Shown here one piece after another: positions 1-8,058 of a stretch of DNA of 33,212 nucleotides. Origin of the DNA: Bordetella parapertussis. GTDB taxonomy: Bacteria > Pseudomonadota > Gammaproteobacteria > Burkholderiales > SG8-39. A model generated the notes under the pieces. That model ran no database searches. It was not told the DNA's origin and saw only the letters and a list, made by a program, of their open reading frames with translations. The stretch spans positions 1 through 33,212 of the forward strand of contig CAMDFL010000038.1 in assembly GCA_945897475.1 (NCBI GenBank). The letters run 5' to 3'. The position numbers were made by a program, and so were the translations under genes. Each line of letters opens with the position of its first letter. The stretch's first letter is position 1.

Positions 1-1
1 C

Positions 2-127
2 GCCGAGCTACTCAAGCAGTGCGTGGCACGCACCCTTCAGGCCGATCAAGCCGCCTTGCGCGATTTGCTGGAGGATATCGGCCGCGGAATCAATGAACTG
101 GAGCGGGTGCAAAGCGGATTGTATTGA
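2..127 (+). CDS. 3' end of an unidentified gene (partial)
   Basis: An open frame enters from the left edge of the window and ends at TGA (125-127), giving 41 residues that begin AELLKQCVARTLQ and end ELERVQSGLY. The segment has no proline and is rich in Leu, Glu, Gln and Arg, so it is probably an amphipathic helix at a protein C-terminus. Codon use resembles the neighbouring genes. It converges on pgk. I do not recognise the family, and too little is visible to assign a function. The last codons also lie at the start of a three-copy repeat. Confidence 0.5.
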   Translation, partial: AELLKQCVARTLQADQAALRDLLEDIGRGINELERVQSGLY

Positions 128-190
128 GCCGAGTGGATCGAGCGATTTCTATCGAGCAGAGCGAACGATTTCTATTGAGCCGAGCGGATT
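122..190. repeat. Three-copy imperfect tandem repeat after the partial gene
   Basis: Three adjacent units start at 122, 150 and 173. They read TATTGAGCCGAGTGG..GATTTC, TATCGAGCAGAGCG..GATTTC and TATTGAGCCGAGCGGATT. The unit length is 28, then 23, then a partial copy. The first copy contains the stop codon of the partial upstream gene, so the array appears to have arisen by duplication of the gene end. Confidence 0.7.
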
Positions 191-301
191 ATCTCCAACG
201 GAGGCTATCAATACATCGCGGCCATAATCTTAAAGATTATTGGATACCCACCAAGAAAGCACGCAGATAATCAGCTACAAATAATCCTTATTTGGATTAT
301 T
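187..301. repeat. Cluster of six GATTAT/ATAATC hexamers with two palindromes
   Basis: GATTAT or its complement occurs at 187, 224, 235, 267, 281 and 295. Two pairs form palindromes. ATAATCTT-A-AAGATTAT spans 224-240. AATAATCC-TTATTT-GGATTATT spans 280-301 and touches the pgk stop codon. The second could form a weak AT-rich hairpin at the end of the pgk transcript, but it has no following U-run. The gap otherwise holds no gene. Confidence 0.6.
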
Positions 302-1482
302 CATGATCTGGCGCGCTGCTCCAGAACTGCGATAGCGGGCAGTGTCCTGCCCTCCAGAAATTCCAGAAACGCCCCCCCGCCGGTAGATATGTAGGAGATT
401 CGATCAACCACGCCATATTTGGCTATCGCCGCGAGGGTGTCGCCCCCGCCCGCGATCGAATAGGCTTTAGACGCAGCGATTGCTTGTGCAATCCTTCGCG
501 TACCCTCGCCGAACTGATCGAATTCGAACACCCCCAGAGGTCCGTTCCAGACGACCGTGCCTGCCTTGGCAATGATTGATGCGATGACTTGCGCCGAATG
601 CGGACCGATATCGAGAATCATGTCGTCCTCGGCGACATCGCGGGCCAACTTGCATTCGGCCCGGGCATCTTTGGAAAACATCTTGGCGGTGACCACGTCG
701 GTGGGCAGCGGCACCGCCCCACCCTTGGCGAATATCGCTGCCATTACCTTATTGGCTTCCCCCACCAGACCGGGCTCTGCGAGGGATTTGCCGATTCTCG
801 CCCCCGAGGCAAGCATAAAAGTATTCAGGATCCCGCCGCCTACCACCAACTGATCGACCTTCCCGGCAAGCGATGCGAGCATCGTCAGTTTGGTGGAGAC
901 CTTCGACCCCGCAACGATCGCCACCAGCGGCCGGGCGGGATTGGAGAGGGATCGCGACAGCGCCTCGATCTCAGCGGCCATCAATGGACCGGCGCAGGCA
1001 ATCGGCGCGTACTTGGCCATCGCATGCGTGGTGACCTCGGCGCGATGCGCAGCCCCGAATGCATCATTGGCATAGATGTCGCACAAGACCGCGAGCTTTC
1101 TCGCCAGCACGTCATCATCCTTTTTTTCGCCCTTGTTGCAGCGACAATTCTCCAGCATCACCACTTCGCCAGGCCTGACTTTAACGCCGTCGGTCCAATC
1201 TTTAATGAGCGGCACTGGGGACTCTAACAATTCCGAGAGTCGTCGCGCCATGGGAGCCAGAGAATCCGCGGCGCTGCATGCGCCCTCTAGAGGACGGCCC
1301 AGGTGTGATGCCACCATCACCGCAGCGCCAGCATCACGCGCCGCTCGTATTCCAGGCAGCGTGGCACGAATGCGGGTGTCGTCGGCTATGGAACCATCGT
1401 CATTCTGCGGAACATTGAAATCGGCGCGGAGGAACACACGCTTGCCGGCGAGATCAAGCTCGGTAAGTTTTCTGACCTGCAT
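301..1482 (-). CDS. pgk: Phosphoglycerate kinase
   Basis: Converts 1,3-bisphosphoglycerate and ADP to 3-phosphoglycerate and ATP in the cytoplasm, and runs in reverse in gluconeogenesis or a Calvin cycle. The 393 residues match the usual bacterial length of about 390. Visible signatures are RADFNVP (residues 19-25), SHLGRP near 60, the hinge-region [11 protein letters not shown], and the C-terminal nucleotide-binding segments GGGDT and STGGGAF. The ATG lies only 8 bases after the gapA stop, with no clear ribosome binding site, so it is probably the last gene of a tkt-gapA-pgk transcript and may depend on translation of gapA. Identification is firm. Confidence 0.97.
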   Translation of the reverse strand: MQVRKLTELDLAGKRVFLRADFNVPQNDDGSIADDTRIRATLPGIRAARDAGAAVMVASHLGRPLEGACSAADSLAPMARRLSELLESPVPLIKDWTDGVKVRPGEVVMLENCRCNKGEKKDDDVLARKLAVLCDIYANDAFGAAHRAEVTTHAMAKYAPIACAGPLMAAEIEALSRSLSNPARPLVAIVAGSKVSTKLTMLASLAGKVDQLVVGGGILNTFMLASGARIGKSLAEPGLVGEANKVMAAIFAKGGAVPLPTDVVTAKMFSKDARAECKLARDVAEDDMILDIGPHSAQVIASIIAKAGTVVWNGPLGVFEFDQFGEGTRRIAQAIAASKAYSIAGGGDTLAAIAKYGVVDRISYISTGGGAFLEFLEGRTLPAIAVLEQRARS

Positions 1483-1490
1483 AAGCCAAC

Positions 1491-2501
1491 TTAACTAGCG
1501 CTAACCAGTGCCATCGTGGTGTCCAGCATGCGATTGGAAAAGCCCCATTCGTTGTCGTACCACGAATACACTTTCACCAGCGTGCCCTCGACCTTGGTCA
1601 AGGTTGCATCGAATATCGAGGAGGCCGGATTGTTATTGAAATCCGATGAAACAAGCTGATCCGTGTTGTAGACCAGCACACCCTTTAAATCGGTTTCGGA
1701 GGCTTGCTTCACCGCTTGGTTGACCTCCTCCACGCTCGTCGCGCGGCGGGCGATGAAAGTCAGGTCGACAATCGAAACGTTAATGGTGGGAACGCGTATC
1801 GCAAAGCCGTCAAGCTTGCCGTCCAAGTGGGGCAGCACCAACCCGACCGCAGCCGCGGCGCCTGTCTTGGTGGGGATCATGTTCTGCGAGGCCGATCGGG
1901 AGCGGCGCAGGTCGGTGTGATACACATCGGTCAAAACCTGATCATTGGTGTAGGAATGTATCGTGGTCATGAGGCCGCTCACTACGCCGATGCGATCATC
2001 GAGCGCCTTGACCAGCGGCGCCAGGCAATTGGTGGTGCAGGAGGCATTCGAGATCACGGTGTGCGATGCCTTCAAAGTGCTGGTATTGACGCCATACACC
2101 ACGGTAGCATCGACATCCTTGTCACCAGGTGCCGATATGACGACTCTTTTCGCGCCGGCCGCAATGTGCGCCGAGGCCTTTTCCTTGCTGGTGAATAGCC
2201 CGGTGCATTCGAGCACCACGTCAACCTTCAGTTCGCCCCAGGGCAGTTCGGCCGGATTGCGTTTGGCGCAGACGCGAATGCGATCGCCGTTCACCACCAG
2301 GTCATTTCCCTCTACGACAACCGTGCCATTGAAGGGTCCGTGCGCGGTGTCGTGGCGCGTCAGATAGGCGTTGGTATTGGCGTCCCCAAGATCGTTGATG
2401 GCGACGAATTGAATGTCGTGTTTTTTTCCACCCTGGTAGTGCGCGCGAAGAATATTGCGCCCGATACGACCATAACCGTTGATTGCCACTCGAATTGCCA
2501 T
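1491..2501 (-). CDS. gapA: Glyceraldehyde-3-phosphate dehydrogenase, type I
   Basis: Catalyses NAD(P)-dependent oxidative phosphorylation of glyceraldehyde 3-phosphate in the cytoplasm. The ORF track extends to 2609, but the conserved N-terminus [16 protein letters not shown] begins at 2501. That ATG has a GGAG Shine-Dalgarno about 8 bases upstream, so the protein is 336 residues, the normal length. The Rossmann glycine motif is NGYGRIG (8-14), and SNASCTTNC carries the catalytic Cys155. The C-terminal [11 protein letters not shown] is typical of the family. It sits between tkt and pgk. The upstream 36 in-frame codons look like leader RNA rather than coding sequence because they hold a hairpin and a U-run. 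Confidence 0.97.
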   Translation of the reverse strand: MAIRVAINGYGRIGRNILRAHYQGGKKHDIQFVAINDLGDANTNAYLTRHDTAHGPFNGTVVVEGNDLVVNGDRIRVCAKRNPAELPWGELKVDVVLECTGLFTSKEKASAHIAAGAKRVVISAPGDKDVDATVVYGVNTSTLKASHTVISNASCTTNCLAPLVKALDDRIGVVSGLMTTIHSYTNDQVLTDVYHTDLRRSRSASQNMIPTKTGAAAAVGLVLPHLDGKLDGFAIRVPTINVSIVDLTFIARRATSVEEVNQAVKQASETDLKGVLVYNTDQLVSSDFNNNPASSIFDATLTKVEGTLVKVYSWYDNEWGFSNRMLDTTMALVSAS

Positions 2502-2520
2502 TGCCGACTCCAAGATAAAT

Positions 2521-2550
2521 AAAAAAATCGCGATCGGGGTATTCACCCCG
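2521..2550 (-). terminator. Terminator-like hairpin and U7 in the gapA leader
   Basis: On the minus strand a CGGGGT-GAAT-ACCCCG stem-loop (2535-2550) is followed by ATCGCGA and then seven Ts (2521-2527). The U-run begins about seven bases after the stem, longer than in a classic intrinsic terminator. The structure lies 101 bases after the tkt stop and about 20 bases before the gapA ATG. It could be a partial terminator, an attenuator or a processing site. Confidence 0.4.
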
Positions 2551-2650
2551 CCCTTGACCACGCGGGGCTGCTCCCCCTTGAACTCCCCGACTTCAGGGCC
2601 CCGCCGCAAGCAGCCGGGTGCAGATTGATTAAATAAAACTTCGCGAGGTC

Positions 2651-4705
2651 CTAGAGCACGCCCTTCACCGCATTGACAACATTTTCCACGGTAAATCCGA
2701 AGTGATTTAGAAGCTCCGGCCCAGGCGCCGATTCGCCAAATCGATCAATGCCAACCACGCCCCCCTCCAGCCCCACGTATTTGCGCCAGCCATCTGTGAC
2801 GCCTGCTTCGACCGCAATACGGGGAATGCCCTTGGGCAAAACCGAATCCCGATAGTCACGCGCTTGGCGATCGAATACCGTATTCGAGGGCATGGAGACC
2901 ACGCGCACTGCGATACCCTGCGCTTGTAGTTCGCTCGCCGCCCCCAGCGCAAGTTGCAACTCCGACCCCGTGGCTATCAGTACGGCGCGCGGTTGCGGGG
3001 CATCGACCAGCACATAAGCGCCACGCCGTATGCCGGCCAGGGCTTGAGCGTCGCGCGCAACAAAGGGCAGATTCTGGCGCGATAACAGCAACGCGCTCGG
3101 CCCGCGCGGCGCCGCACGGCCGCGCTCAACCGCCACCATCCAGGCAATCAGGGTCTCAACCGTATCGGCCGGTCTCCATACGTCCATGTTCGGAATCAAT
3201 CGCAAACTGGCCGCATGTTCCACCGGTTGGTGGGTCGGGCCGTCCTCGCCCAGGCCAACCGAATCATGCGTGAACACGTAAATCGCCCCTAACTGCATTA
3301 AGGCGGCCATCCTCAAGGCATTGCGCGCGTAATCGGAGAACACGAGGAAGGTGCCGCCATAAGGAATCAAACCGGCATGCAGCGCCAGACCATTCATCAC
3401 CGCGCACATGCCGAACTCGCGAACGCCGTAATACAGATAATTGCCGCCCTGATTGGCGTTATCCGGCTCCGCTATGAGCGGTTTCGAACCCGACCACAAA
3501 GTCAGGTTACTGCCAGCCAAATCGGCAGAGCCGCCCAATAACTCCGGCAATGCAGGCGCCAGCATTTCTATGGCATTTTGAGACGCCTTGCGGGTCGCGA
3601 TGGTCTCGGCCTTAGCCGTGGTTTGCGCGAGCACTGCCTCGCAATGCATTTGCCAATTTACCGGTAATTCGCCGGCGATACGACGCCGGAATTCTTTGGC
3701 CAGATCCGAATATTCGCGCTCATAGCGGCGAAACAGGCGCGTCCATTTCTCCTCAAGTGCCGCGCCAGAGCCTCGCGCATCCCACGCGGCGCGCACTTCC
3801 TCGGGTATCACAAACGGTGCATGCGGCCAACCGATGGCGGCGCGCGTCGCTTCAATTTCCTTGTCGCCCAAGGGCGCGCCGTGCGCTGCTCCGGTGTTGG
3901 CCTTGGTGGGGGCGCCCTTGGCGATCACGGTCTTGCAGCAGATGAGCGTGGGCCGGTTCTTGTCACGCTTGGCTCGACGAATGGCCTCATCCACCGCGTC
4001 CACATCATGACCATCCACCGCCTTGATCACCTGCCAACCATAGGCTTCAAACCGTTTTGGGACATCGTCCGTATACCAATTACGGATATGTGATTTTTCC
4101 GAATCAATCGAGATTGCGTTGTCGTCGTAGAGCGCGATCAACTTGCCCAGTTTCAATGTGCCGGCCAGTGCGCAAGCCTCGTGCGACACGCCTTCCATCA
4201 TGCAGCCATCGCCCATAAATACGTAGGTATGGTGATCGACGATTTCCAGTCCAGGCCGGTTAAATTCGGCGGCAAGCAATTTTTCCGCTATCGCCATGCC
4301 AACCGCATTGGCGACGCCCTGTCCAAGCGGGCCGGTGGTGGTTTCCACGCCCGGCGCGCAACCGTATTCGGGATGTCCGGGCGTCCTGGAGTTCAGTTGC
4401 CGGAAGCGCGCGAGTTCTTCCATCGGCAACTCATAACCGCAAAGATGCAATAGCGCGTAGAGCAGCATCGAGCCGTGGCCGTTGGACACCACAAAACGAT
4501 CGCGATTCGACCAGAAAGAGTTATTGGGGTTGTGGCGCAGGTGCCGCATCCACAAAGCCACCGCAATTTCGGCCATGCCCATGGGCATGCCGGGGTGGCC
4601 GGAATTAGCTTTTTGTACGGCGTCCATGGCCAGCGCGCGAATGGCATTGGCAAGATCCCGCGTCGGGACAGGAGAAGACGAAGAATTGGCGGACACGGGG
4701 CTCAC
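2651..4705 (-). CDS. tkt: Transketolase
   Basis: A thiamine-diphosphate enzyme that moves two-carbon ketol units between sugar phosphates, linking the pentose-phosphate pathway (or Calvin cycle) to glycolysis. At 684 residues it is slightly longer than the usual 660-670, through a Ser-rich N-terminal extension. Signatures are [11 protein letters not shown] near residues 34-44, the TPP motif [13 protein letters not shown], and the pyrimidine-domain [14 protein letters not shown]. The annotated start is GTG at 4705; another in-frame GTG lies at 4696, and neither has a good ribosome binding site, so the exact start is uncertain. It is first in the tkt-gapA-pgk series. Confidence 0.95.
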   Translation of the reverse strand: MSPVSANSSSSPVPTRDLANAIRALAMDAVQKANSGHPGMPMGMAEIAVALWMRHLRHNPNNSFWSNRDRFVVSNGHGSMLLYALLHLCGYELPMEELARFRQLNSRTPGHPEYGCAPGVETTTGPLGQGVANAVGMAIAEKLLAAEFNRPGLEIVDHHTYVFMGDGCMMEGVSHEACALAGTLKLGKLIALYDDNAISIDSEKSHIRNWYTDDVPKRFEAYGWQVIKAVDGHDVDAVDEAIRRAKRDKNRPTLICCKTVIAKGAPTKANTGAAHGAPLGDKEIEATRAAIGWPHAPFVIPEEVRAAWDARGSGAALEEKWTRLFRRYEREYSDLAKEFRRRIAGELPVNWQMHCEAVLAQTTAKAETIATRKASQNAIEMLAPALPELLGGSADLAGSNLTLWSGSKPLIAEPDNANQGGNYLYYGVREFGMCAVMNGLALHAGLIPYGGTFLVFSDYARNALRMAALMQLGAIYVFTHDSVGLGEDGPTHQPVEHAASLRLIPNMDVWRPADTVETLIAWMVAVERGRAAPRGPSALLLSRQNLPFVARDAQALAGIRRGAYVLVDAPQPRAVLIATGSELQLALGAASELQAQGIAVRVVSMPSNTVFDRQARDYRDSVLPKGIPRIAVEAGVTDGWRKYVGLEGGVVGIDRFGESAPGPELLNHFGFTVENVVNAVKGVL

Positions 4706-4838
4706 TTGGAAATTTAACGAAAATGCACGGTAGGGAACGTGCGTGGCGGCTTTGGGGCGAAACGCCGACTGGAAAAGTGCCCAATTATCGTGGAAACTCG
4801 CGTACTTTGCTATTTGATATGCGCTTTGATTTGCACTT

Positions 4839-4923
4839 CGGATTTGATTGGATGGGACTCGTTTCGAGGCACTCGCACACCGGATTTGATTGAATTCGCC
4901 TCACTTCGAGGCTCTCTGCACAC
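4839..4923. repeat. Imperfect 42/43-bp tandem duplication upstream of the dehydrogenase gene
   Basis: Copy one (4839-4880) and copy two (4881-4923) both begin CGGATTTGATTG, share TTCGAGGC in the middle and end GCACAC. By eye they differ at seven positions and one single-base gap. The second copy ends 11 bases before the ATG at 4935. The array fills much of the divergent gap between tkt and the dehydrogenase gene, where promoters would be expected. Confidence 0.75.
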
Positions 4924-4934
4924 ATGGGGGAATT

Positions 4935-5816
4935 ATGAAAATTGCATTTCTCGGACTTGGCGTCATGGGCTATCCCATGGCGGGTCACCTGGCCATAAAA
5001 GGCGGCCACGACGTAGTCGTGTACAACCGCACTGCGGCTAAGGCGAACGCCTGGGTAGCCGCCCATCAAGGCAAGGGGGGCGTGGTCGCTGCAGCGGACA
5101 CGCCGGCCAAGGCGGCGGCGGGCGCGGAGATGGTTTTTTGCTGTGTGGGCGATGACCCCGATGTGCGCGAAGTGGCGCTGGGCGCCAATGGCGCGTTTCA
5201 GGCAATGGCCAAAGGCAGCCTGTTTGTCGACCACACCACGGCTTCGGCGCAACTTGCCCAGGAGTTGGCAGGGGAAGCTGAGAAACGTGGCCTTCAATTT
5301 CTCGACGCCCCGGTGTCCGGCGGCCAGGCGGGCGCGGAAAACGGCGCTCTTACCGTCATGGTCGGCGGCGATGCCGCGGCCTTCGAGCGTGGCAAATCGG
5401 TCATGGCCCACTACGGACGCGCGGTCACGCTGATGGGCCCCGCAGGCAGCGGGCAGCTCACCAAGATGGTCAATCAGATTTGCATCGCAGGGCTGGTTCA
5501 GGGTTTGTCAGAGGGAATTCTGTTCGCGCAAAAAGCGGGTTTGGATGCAATGAAAGTATTGGAGGTGATATCCAAAGGCGCGGCGCAATCCTGGCAGATG
5601 GAAAACCGCGGCAAAACCATGGTCGAGGACAAATTCGAATTCGGATTCGCGGTCGATTGGATGAGAAAAGACCTTCGCATTTGCGCGGAAACCGGGCGGG
5701 CGAATGGCGCTGCCTTGCCGGTGACACAAATGGTCGCAGGCTTCTACGATGAAGTCTCGAAAATGGGCGGGGGGCGTTGGGATACCTCCAGTCTGATTCG
5801 CCGATTGCGCAAGTAA
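4935..5816 (+). CDS. Beta-hydroxyacid dehydrogenase (3-hydroxyisobutyrate dehydrogenase family)
   Basis: A cytoplasmic NAD(P)-dependent dehydrogenase or semialdehyde reductase. The frame is open from 4890, but the family N-terminus MKIAFLGLGVMGYPMAGHL starts at 4935, four bases after a GGGGG stretch that can serve as ribosome binding site, giving 293 residues. It shows the dinucleotide motif GLGVMG, the substrate-loop signature DAPVSGGQAGAENGAL, and GSGQLTKMVNQ with the catalytic lysine. The family includes 3-hydroxyisobutyrate dehydrogenase, tartronate semialdehyde reductase and succinic semialdehyde reductase. The sequence read by eye does not settle the substrate, and the neighbours (tkt, nudC) give no clue. 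The stop is followed closely by nudC. Confidence 0.9.
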   Translation: MKIAFLGLGVMGYPMAGHLAIKGGHDVVVYNRTAAKANAWVAAHQGKGGVVAAADTPAKAAAGAEMVFCCVGDDPDVREVALGANGAFQAMAKGSLFVDHTTASAQLAQELAGEAEKRGLQFLDAPVSGGQAGAENGALTVMVGGDAAAFERGKSVMAHYGRAVTLMGPAGSGQLTKMVNQICIAGLVQGLSEGILFAQKAGLDAMKVLEVISKGAAQSWQMENRGKTMVEDKFEFGFAVDWMRKDLRICAETGRANGAALPVTQMVAGFYDEVSKMGGGRWDTSSLIRRLRK

Positions 5817-5839
5817 AAACTATTCACAGGAGCAGCCCC

Positions 5840-6682
5840 ATGCGCATGCCATTTGCCCAAGCTGAGGATTACGCGCCAGCCTTCGCGCCACCGGTGGCGC
5901 CGCCGGAGCAAGCACTCTGGTTGATTTTTCGCCGCACCGACATTCTGGTGCCGGTTGAGCCCGAGCCCCCCCTATTGCCGCGCGCGCCGCACCCGGCAGC
6001 GCTCGGCTTGGAGGTGACCCAAACTCAGTATCTCGGACTGCTAGCCGGTGAGCACTGCTATGCCGTCGAAGTGCATGCTGAGGCGATCGCCCCTGATGGT
6101 TGGGTTTTTCAAGGGCTGCGCAGTCTCTATGGCCAGTTCGATGACACCACGCTCGCGCTGGCCGGGCGTGCGCTGCAGATTGTCGACTGGGATCGCAGCC
6201 ACCGGTTCTGCGGCGCCTGCGCCACTCCCACGGTGGTCAAAACGACCGAGCGATCGCGCGAATGTCCGGCTTGCGGAATCACCTACTACCCGCGTATCGC
6301 GCCGGTGGTGATGTGCCTGGTGCGGCGCGAGCGCTCCATACTCCTGGCGCGTTCGCCGCGCTTTGCGCAATCGACCTTCAGTGCGCTTGCCGGCTTTGTC
6401 GAAGCCGGAGAAACCCTGGAGCAGTGCGTGGCGCGCGAAGTCATGGAGGAGGTTTCCATTCGAGTGAAAAATCTTCGTTACTTCGCCAGCCAACCCTGGC
6501 CGTTTCCACATTCGATGATGATCGCCTTTCACGCCGACTACGCCGGTGGCGATATTCAAGTCGATGGCGTAGAGATCGCCGAAGCGCAGTGGTTCAGTGT
6601 GGATTCGCTGCCCAATCTGCCGGGTAATATTTCCATCTCGCGTCGGCTGATCGAGGACGCCATTGCCGAACTTCGCGCCTGA
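5840..6682 (+). CDS. nudC: NADH pyrophosphatase / NAD-cap hydrolase NudC
   Basis: Hydrolyses NAD(H) to NMN(H) and AMP; characterised NudC proteins also remove NAD caps from RNA. The start at 5840 was chosen over the upstream ORF start because AGGAG lies about 9 bases before this ATG; the protein is then 280 residues. A zinc ribbon is formed by Cys124, Cys127, Cys142 and Cys145 (FCGAC..ECPAC). The Nudix box runs from Gly185 to Ile207 (GFVEAGE..REVMEEVSI) with the catalytic glutamates present. It is followed by SQPWPFPHS (217-225), the subfamily signature. One Nudix-box glycine is replaced by Ser206. It lies 23 bases after the dehydrogenase gene and may be co-transcribed with it. Confidence 0.95.
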   Translation: MRMPFAQAEDYAPAFAPPVAPPEQALWLIFRRTDILVPVEPEPPLLPRAPHPAALGLEVTQTQYLGLLAGEHCYAVEVHAEAIAPDGWVFQGLRSLYGQFDDTTLALAGRALQIVDWDRSHRFCGACATPTVVKTTERSRECPACGITYYPRIAPVVMCLVRRERSILLARSPRFAQSTFSALAGFVEAGETLEQCVAREVMEEVSIRVKNLRYFASQPWPFPHSMMIAFHADYAGGDIQVDGVEIAEAQWFSVDSLPNLPGNISISRRLIEDAIAELRA

Positions 6683-6717
6683 GGCTCAAAGTTCAAGGCT
6701 CAAGGTTCAAAGTTCAT
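6683..6717. repeat. Five-unit heptanucleotide tandem repeat between nudC and dadA
   Basis: Directly after the nudC stop come five 7-bp units: GGCTCAA, AGTTCAA, GGCTCAA, GGTTCAA, AGTTCAT, all fitting RRYTCAW. The array fills the whole convergent gap, and its last unit supplies the dadA stop codon on the other strand. Confidence 0.8.
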
Positions 6718-7964
6718 AGCAATGCCACGGGAATCTCAGGCAGGCGATTCCCGATCACATCGGCCAGCACCCGCCCCGACCCGCAGGCCTGGGTCCAACC
6801 CAGGGTGCCATGCCCTGTGTTGAGATATAAATTGGGATAACGGGTTCGCCCTATTAGCGGTTGATTCGAGGGCGTGGCTGGGCGCAATCCGGTCCAATAC
6901 TGCACGTCATTATCATTGCCAATACGCGGAAACAATTGCCGCAATCGCCTCAACAAGGCCGCGCAGCGCGCTTCATTTAACGAGGTATCGTAACCGGTCA
7001 GCTCCGCGGTTCCAGCGACCCGCATGCGCTGCCCCAACCGGGAAAACACCAGCTTGTGCGAATCATCGCTCAAGCTCATTCGCGGCGCTTCGTCACCCGC
7101 GGACAGCGGCAATGTCAGCGAATAACCCTTGACCGGATATACCGGTATCGATATGCCAATATCGCGCAACAGCAGGGCGCTGTAGCTGCCCATGGCGACC
7201 ACGGTTGCGTCGGCGCGCAATGATTCGTCGATGCCAAGCTCGTCATCGATGATGACCCGCTCGACCCGCCCCGCGGCTATTTGAACGCCACGTACATTGA
7301 CGTTGAATCGAAATTGAACGCCGAGCGCGCTCGCCCGCTGCGCCAATTGCGTTGTGAACAGCCGCGCATCCCCAGATTCGTCGCCTGGCGCGTGTATGCC
7401 GCCAAAGATCGGCACGCCTGTGCCCGCCAGCGATGGTTCGAGCAGCAAACACTGTGCGGTAGTCTGCTCGCGCAACTCCAGCCCCTGGCCGCGTAATAGC
7501 GCAAGCGTCGCGCACGCCTCATCAAATTCTTTCGCCGAAAAAAACAATTGCAGAATGCCACGCGTCTGCTCGTCATAGGACAGGCCGGCCTGGGCGCGCA
7601 GCTCGCCCAGCAATTTCGCGCTGTAACGGGCCAAACACAAGGCATTGGCGGTATTGCGCCGGGTGCGGTGGGGCAGACACTCCAGCAGGAAACGCATGCC
7701 CCAGAGCCATTGCGCCGGGTCGAGCGAGGGACGAAACAGGAGTGGCGCGTCTTCACGTCCCAGCCACTTAAGAATCCTCAGGGGCGCGCCTGGATTGGCC
7801 CAGGGCTGGGCGTGGCTCACGGAAATCTGCCCGCCATTGGCGAAACTTGTCTCCAGAGCGGGTTCCGGCTGGCGGTCGACCACCACCACCTGATGTCCGG
7901 CGCGCGCCAGGTACCAGGCACTGGTGGTGCCGATGACGCCCGCGCCAAGAATCAGGACTTTCAT
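6714..7964 (-). CDS. dadA: D-amino acid dehydrogenase, DadA type
   Basis: An FAD-dependent oxidase-fold enzyme that oxidises D-amino acids (D-alanine in characterised members) to keto acids, passing electrons to the membrane respiratory chain. The 416 residues match the family. The N-terminal FAD-binding motif is MKVLILGAGVIGTTSAWYLA with GAGVIG at 7-12. SFANGGQISVSHAQPWANPG is the hallmark stretch of the DadA subfamily, and the C-terminal YLNTGHGTLGWTQACGSG completes the FAD site. No alanine racemase gene is adjacent. The ATG lies about 20 bases after a strong terminator-like hairpin, so expression may be controlled there. The stop codon falls inside a heptamer repeat. Confidence 0.93.
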   Translation of the reverse strand: MKVLILGAGVIGTTSAWYLARAGHQVVVVDRQPEPALETSFANGGQISVSHAQPWANPGAPLRILKWLGREDAPLLFRPSLDPAQWLWGMRFLLECLPHRTRRNTANALCLARYSAKLLGELRAQAGLSYDEQTRGILQLFFSAKEFDEACATLALLRGQGLELREQTTAQCLLLEPSLAGTGVPIFGGIHAPGDESGDARLFTTQLAQRASALGVQFRFNVNVRGVQIAAGRVERVIIDDELGIDESLRADATVVAMGSYSALLLRDIGISIPVYPVKGYSLTLPLSAGDEAPRMSLSDDSHKLVFSRLGQRMRVAGTAELTGYDTSLNEARCAALLRRLRQLFPRIGNDNDVQYWTGLRPATPSNQPLIGRTRYPNLYLNTGHGTLGWTQACGSGRVLADVIGNRLPEIPVALL

Positions 7965-7979
7965 GTTGACAACCCCAAC

Positions 7980-8012
7980 AACGAAAAGGGGAAGCCAAGC
8001 ATGCTCCCCCTT
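7980..8012 (-). terminator. Terminator-like hairpin just before dadA
   Basis: On the minus strand AAGGGGGAGC pairs with GCTTCCCCTT around a 7-base loop, with one G-U wobble, and is followed by TTCGTTGTT. The stem covers 7986-8012 and ends about 20 bases before the dadA ATG. Its 3' CCCC could instead pair with a GGGG about 10 bases before the ATG, giving a possible alternative fold. Confidence 0.55.
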
Positions 8013-8058
8013 AACGGTTTTCGCCGCGAATTAGCGCCGAAAAATGACAATGCCTGAC

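Noticed and set aside
122-190. Possible CRISPR array
   Set aside because: Only three diverged units with no spacers and no cas genes.
280-301. Intrinsic terminator of pgk
   Set aside because: The AT-rich 8-bp stem is real, but no U-run follows and its stability would be low; kept only as part of the hexamer cluster.
2502-2609. N-terminal extension of gapA
   Set aside because: The added residues do not match the family. The region holds a hairpin and U-run, and the ATG at 2501 has a good ribosome binding site.
4785-5411. 208-codon minus-strand frame across the repeat and dehydrogenase gene
   Set aside because: It overlaps the conserved N-terminal half of the dehydrogenase and reads through the tandem duplication; no family features.
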